Below, one piece after another: positions 4,375 to 6,883 of a DNA stretch of 6,883 nt (positions within the stretch are counted from its first letter, which is position 1; each line of letters begins with the position of its first letter). The notes beneath the pieces are model-generated. The model was not told where the DNA came from. It did no database searches and worked only from the letters and a program-made list of their open reading frames with translations. The stretch is from Gemmataceae bacterium (lineage in GTDB: Bacteria; Planctomycetota; Planctomycetia; Gemmatales; Gemmataceae). The stretch lies in assembly GCA_020847555.1 (NCBI GenBank), contig JADLBT010000361.1, positions 1 through 6,883 on the forward strand, given 5' to 3'. The translations under genes were made by a program, and so were the position numbers.

Positions 4375-6883
4375 TTGGCGGACGAACTCCCCCCCGGTAA
4401 CACGCCCCCCCCTTCGCCCCCCGACGCCGGCGCCGCGGGCGGCTCCAATGGCGATCACGACCTGCTGAACATCGAGGACGAGCTGAGGGACAGCTACCTC
4501 AACTACGCCATGAGCGTCCTCGTCAGCCGTGCCCTGCCGGATGTGCGCGACGGCCTCAAGCCGTCACAGCGCCGCATCCTGGTGGCGATGAACGACCTCG
4601 GCCTCGGCCCGGCGTCCGCCACCAGCAAGTGCGCCGGCATCATCGGCGAGACGATGAAGCGCTACCACCCGCACGGGGACCAGTCCATCTACATGACCCT
4701 GGTCCGGCTGGCCCAGGACTGGGTCATGCGCCACACCCTCATCCACCCGCAGGGGAACTTCGGGTCCAACGCCGGCCTGCCGCCCGCCGCCCATCGGTAC
4801 ACCGAGGCGCGCCTCACCAGCATCGGCGCCGAGATGCTGACCGACCTCGACCGGAACACGGTCGATTTCATCGACAACTACGACGGCAAGTACCGCGAGC
4901 CGATCGTCCTGCCGGCCAAGTTCCCCAACCTTCTCGTCAACGGCGCCGACGGCATCGCGGTCGGCATGGCGACCGAGATCCCGCCGCACAACCTGGGCGA
5001 GGTGTGCGACGCAATCATCCGGATCATTGACGACCCGGACGCGACCATCGCGGAGCTGATGGAGATCATTCCGGCCCCGGACTTCCCGACCGGCGGCATC
5101 ATCTGCGGCCGCCAGGGCATCATCGAGGGCTACCACACCGGCCGTGGCAAGCTCATTCTGCGGGCGAACGCGGAGATCGACGAGGAGAGCCGGCCGGCGA
5201 AGATCATCATCAAGGAGATCCCCTACCAGCAGACGCGCGACCGGCTGACAGCGGCCATCGCCAACCTCGCCAAGGAGGAGCGCATCAAGGGGATCGCCGA
5301 CGTCAAGGACACGAGCAGCGCCCGGGACGGCAAGCCGGTCAACATCGTCGTCGTCCTCAAGCGGGACGCCGACCCGCAACTCGTCCTCAACCAGCTGTAC
5401 CAGTACTCGCCGCTGCAGAAGACGGTGAGCATCATCATGCTCGCCCTGGTGGATGGCCAGCCGCGGACGCTCAGCCTCAAGCGTATGCTCGAGGAGTTCC
5501 TGCGCCACCGCGTCACCGTCATCCGCCGCCGGACCGAGCACCTGCTGCGCGAGGCGAAGCGGCGCGGCCACATCCTTGAGGGGCAGCTGATCGCCATCTC
5601 GTCCCTCGACGAGGTCATCCACATCTGCCGCACGTCCCCCAGCCGGGCCGAGTCCAAGCAGAAGCTGCAGAACCTGGCGGTCGCGGCCGCGGTGCTCGAA
5701 CGCGCCCTCGGGGCGGACCACTTCGCCGCCCTGCAGCGCGAGATCGGCACCCACCCGAGCTACGCCATGACCGAGGCCCAGGCCGAGGCGGTCGTCCGGT
5801 TGCAACTGGGCCAGCTCGCCGCCCTGGAGCGCGACGAGATCCTCAAGGAGTACAACGACCTGCGCAGGGACATCGTCTCCTATGAGACGCTGCTCTCCAG
5901 CGAGCGCAACCTCCACGACGTGATCCGGGCGGACCTCATCGAGCTGCGCGACAGGTACGGCAACCGCCGCCGCACCCGGGTTCTCGACACCCCGCCCGAC
6001 CAGCTCACCATCGAGGATCTGCTGGCGGAGGAGGCGAACGTCGTCACCCTCAGCCACAACGGGTACATCAAGCGGCTGCCGCTGACGACGTACCGGACCC
6101 AGCACCGGGGCGGCAAGGGGGTGTCCGGCGGCGGGGCGCGCGAGGACGACTTCATCGAACACATGTTCGTCGCCTCGACGCACGCCTACCTGCTGTGCTT
6201 CACCAACCGCGGCCAGCTGTACTGGCTGAAGGTCCACCACATCCAGGAGATGAGCCGGACCAGCATCGGCCGAGCGATCGCCAACGTGCTGTCCCTCAAG
6301 CCGGAGGAGAAGATCACCAGCGTCATCCCGGTTCGGCGGTTCGACGGCGAGAGCCACCTGATGATGGCGACCCGGCGCGGACTGATCAAGAAGACCGCCC
6401 TGTCGGAGTACAGCCGGGTCAAGTCGGGCGGGATCATCGGCATCGCCCTGGAGGAGGGCGACACGCTGATCGACGTCGCCCTGACGCGGCCGGGCGACGA
6501 GGTCGTACTCTGCACCCGGCAGGGCATGGCGATCCGGTTCGACGAGGCACAGGCGCGGGCGATGGGCCGGAACACGCGCGGCGTCAAGGCGATCGGCCTT
6601 CAGGACGCGGACGAGGTCGTCGGCATGGTCGTCGCCGACCCGCAGGGCTACCTGCTGACAATCTGCGAGAAGGGGTACGGCAAGCGCACCCCGTTCGGAG
6701 CCAACGTGGCCGGCGAGGAACCGGCCGAGGCGGACGCCGAGGAACCCGTCGAGGACGTGCCGGAGGAACCGGCGGAAGCGGCCGAGACGGGCGAAGAAGT
6801 TGCCCGGGAGCGCTGGAGCGGGGGCATGCGCTACCGCAAGCAGCGGCGTGGGGGCAAGGGGCTGCGCGACATCCGCACCAACG
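4375..6883 (+). CDS. gyrA: DNA gyrase subunit A, 3' end beyond window
   Basis: GyrA cuts and rejoins DNA in the A2B2 gyrase that introduces negative supercoils. At least 836 residues are visible, with no stop before the edge. A Pro/Gly-rich leader (1-31) precedes the conserved start [14 protein letters not shown] (35-48) and [18 protein letters not shown]. The cleavage loop holds [17 protein letters not shown] and the catalytic Tyr142 in [10 protein letters not shown], at the expected 39-residue distance from the residue matching E. coli Ser83. Tower and coiled-coil regions follow, then the C-terminal beta-pinwheel. QHRGGKG (576-582) is the first GyrA-box, which marks this as gyrase rather than ParC. 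A second, canonical QRRGGKG (823-829) comes after GYGKRTPF and an acidic insert (776-818). Gln103 and Met107 replace the usual Ser and Asp/Glu of the quinolone pocket. The start is uncertain: TTG 4375 is chosen for its ribosome site; GTG 4360, ATG 4300 and ATG 4294 are in frame. Confidence 0.96.
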   Translation, partial: MADELPPGNTPPPSPPDAGAAGGSNGDHDLLNIEDELRDSYLNYAMSVLVSRALPDVRDGLKPSQRRILVAMNDLGLGPASATSKCAGIIGETMKRYHPHGDQSIYMTLVRLAQDWVMRHTLIHPQGNFGSNAGLPPAAHRYTEARLTSIGAEMLTDLDRNTVDFIDNYDGKYREPIVLPAKFPNLLVNGADGIAVGMATEIPPHNLGEVCDAIIRIIDDPDATIAELMEIIPAPDFPTGGIICGRQGIIEGYHTGRGKLILRANAEIDEESRPAKIIIKEIPYQQTRDRLTAAIANLAKEERIKGIADVKDTSSARDGKPVNIVVVLKRDADPQLVLNQLYQYSPLQKTVSIIMLALVDGQPRTLSLKRMLEEFLRHRVTVIRRRTEHLLREAKRRGHILEGQLIAISSLDEVIHICRTSPSRAESKQKLQNLAVAAAVLERALGADHFAALQREIGTHPSYAMTEAQAEAVVRLQLGQLAALERDEILKEYNDLRRDIVSYETLLSSERNLHDVIRADLIELRDRYGNRRRTRVLDTPPDQLTIEDLLAEEANVVTLSHNGYIKRLPLTTYRTQHRGGKGVSGGGAREDDFIEHMFVASTHAYLLCFTNRGQLYWLKVHHIQEMSRTSIGRAIANVLSLKPEEKITSVIPVRRFDGESHLMMATRRGLIKKTALSEYSRVKSGGIIGIALEEGDTLIDVALTRPGDEVVLCTRQGMAIRFDEAQARAMGRNTRGVKAIGLQDADEVVGMVVADPQGYLLTICEKGYGKRTPFGANVAGEEPAEADAEEPVEDVPEEPAEAAETGEEVARERWSGGMRYRKQRRGGKGLRDIRTN
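6715..6786 (+). repeat. Three 24-bp tandem units in gyrA coding an acidic octapeptide
   Basis: Units at 6715-6738, 6739-6762 and 6763-6786 each begin GAGGAACC and encode an octapeptide beginning EEP(A/V)E, in frame with gyrA. They form the centre of a Glu/Ala/Pro-rich insertion between GYGKRTPF and the final GyrA-box. The units have diverged at several positions, so this is an old duplication rather than a recent slippage event. Confidence 0.75.

Noticed and set aside
4564..6357. 597-codon open frame on the - strand across gyrA
   Set aside because: It is antisense to the strongly conserved gyrA frame, has no recognisable domain and is a product of the high-GC third-position bias.
1..6883. 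CRISPR array, tRNA, rRNA or insertion sequence
   Set aside because: No regularly spaced direct repeats, no cloverleaf with a CCA-type acceptor, no rRNA-like sequence and no transposase or paired terminal repeats were seen.

Overview
The window is GC-rich bacterial DNA with G/C-biased third codon positions. Several traits point to a planctomycete, most likely of the Gemmata group: a GyrA with an unusual quinolone-pocket sequence, a MT-A70 methyltransferase of a kind common in these genomes, and a short non-coding stretch (4207-4227) resembling an interspersed motif I associate with planctomycete genomes. This placement is from memory and composition, not from a search.

Layout, left to right. 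(1) 1-192, + strand: the C-terminal end of a D-isomer-specific 2-hydroxyacid dehydrogenase. (2) 294-324: a perfect 14-bp hairpin between convergent genes, probably a shared terminator. (3) 358-1359, - strand: a secreted HtrA/DegP-like serine protease with a complete His-Asp-Ser triad and one PDZ domain. (4) 1360-1719: a control region with an AT-rich island (1590-1620) holding a sigma70-like + promoter, a TGTAC-N4-GTACA palindrome in its spacer, and an extended -10 facing the protease. (5) 1720-2595, + strand: a Rad52/DdrA-like single-strand annealing protein. (6) 2624-2668: a 20-bp perfect hairpin. (7) 2693-3547, + strand: the dihydroorotate dehydrogenase electron-transfer subunit (pyrK). (8) 3560-3583: a second hairpin sharing the GTCCACGGG core, lying in the 3' end of the next gene. 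(9) 3555-4148, - strand: a MT-A70 adenine methyltransferase. (10) 4149-4374: a divergent regulatory region. (11) 4375-6883, + strand: gyrA, cut by the window edge.

The genes do not form one operon. Strand switches, the terminator and separate promoters suggest mostly single-gene units. Two genes act on DNA ends or bases (Rad52-like, MT-A70), one on DNA topology (GyrA), one in pyrimidine synthesis (PyrK) and one in envelope protein quality control (protease). I see no new multi-gene system. The most noteworthy signals are the palindrome inside the rad52-like promoter, the paired hairpins around pyrK (one of which encodes the C-terminus of the methyltransferase), and three oddities in GyrA: Gln and Met at the positions of E. 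coli Ser83 and Asp87, a variant first GyrA-box with a canonical second one, and an acidic octapeptide-repeat insertion in the last blade of the C-terminal domain.
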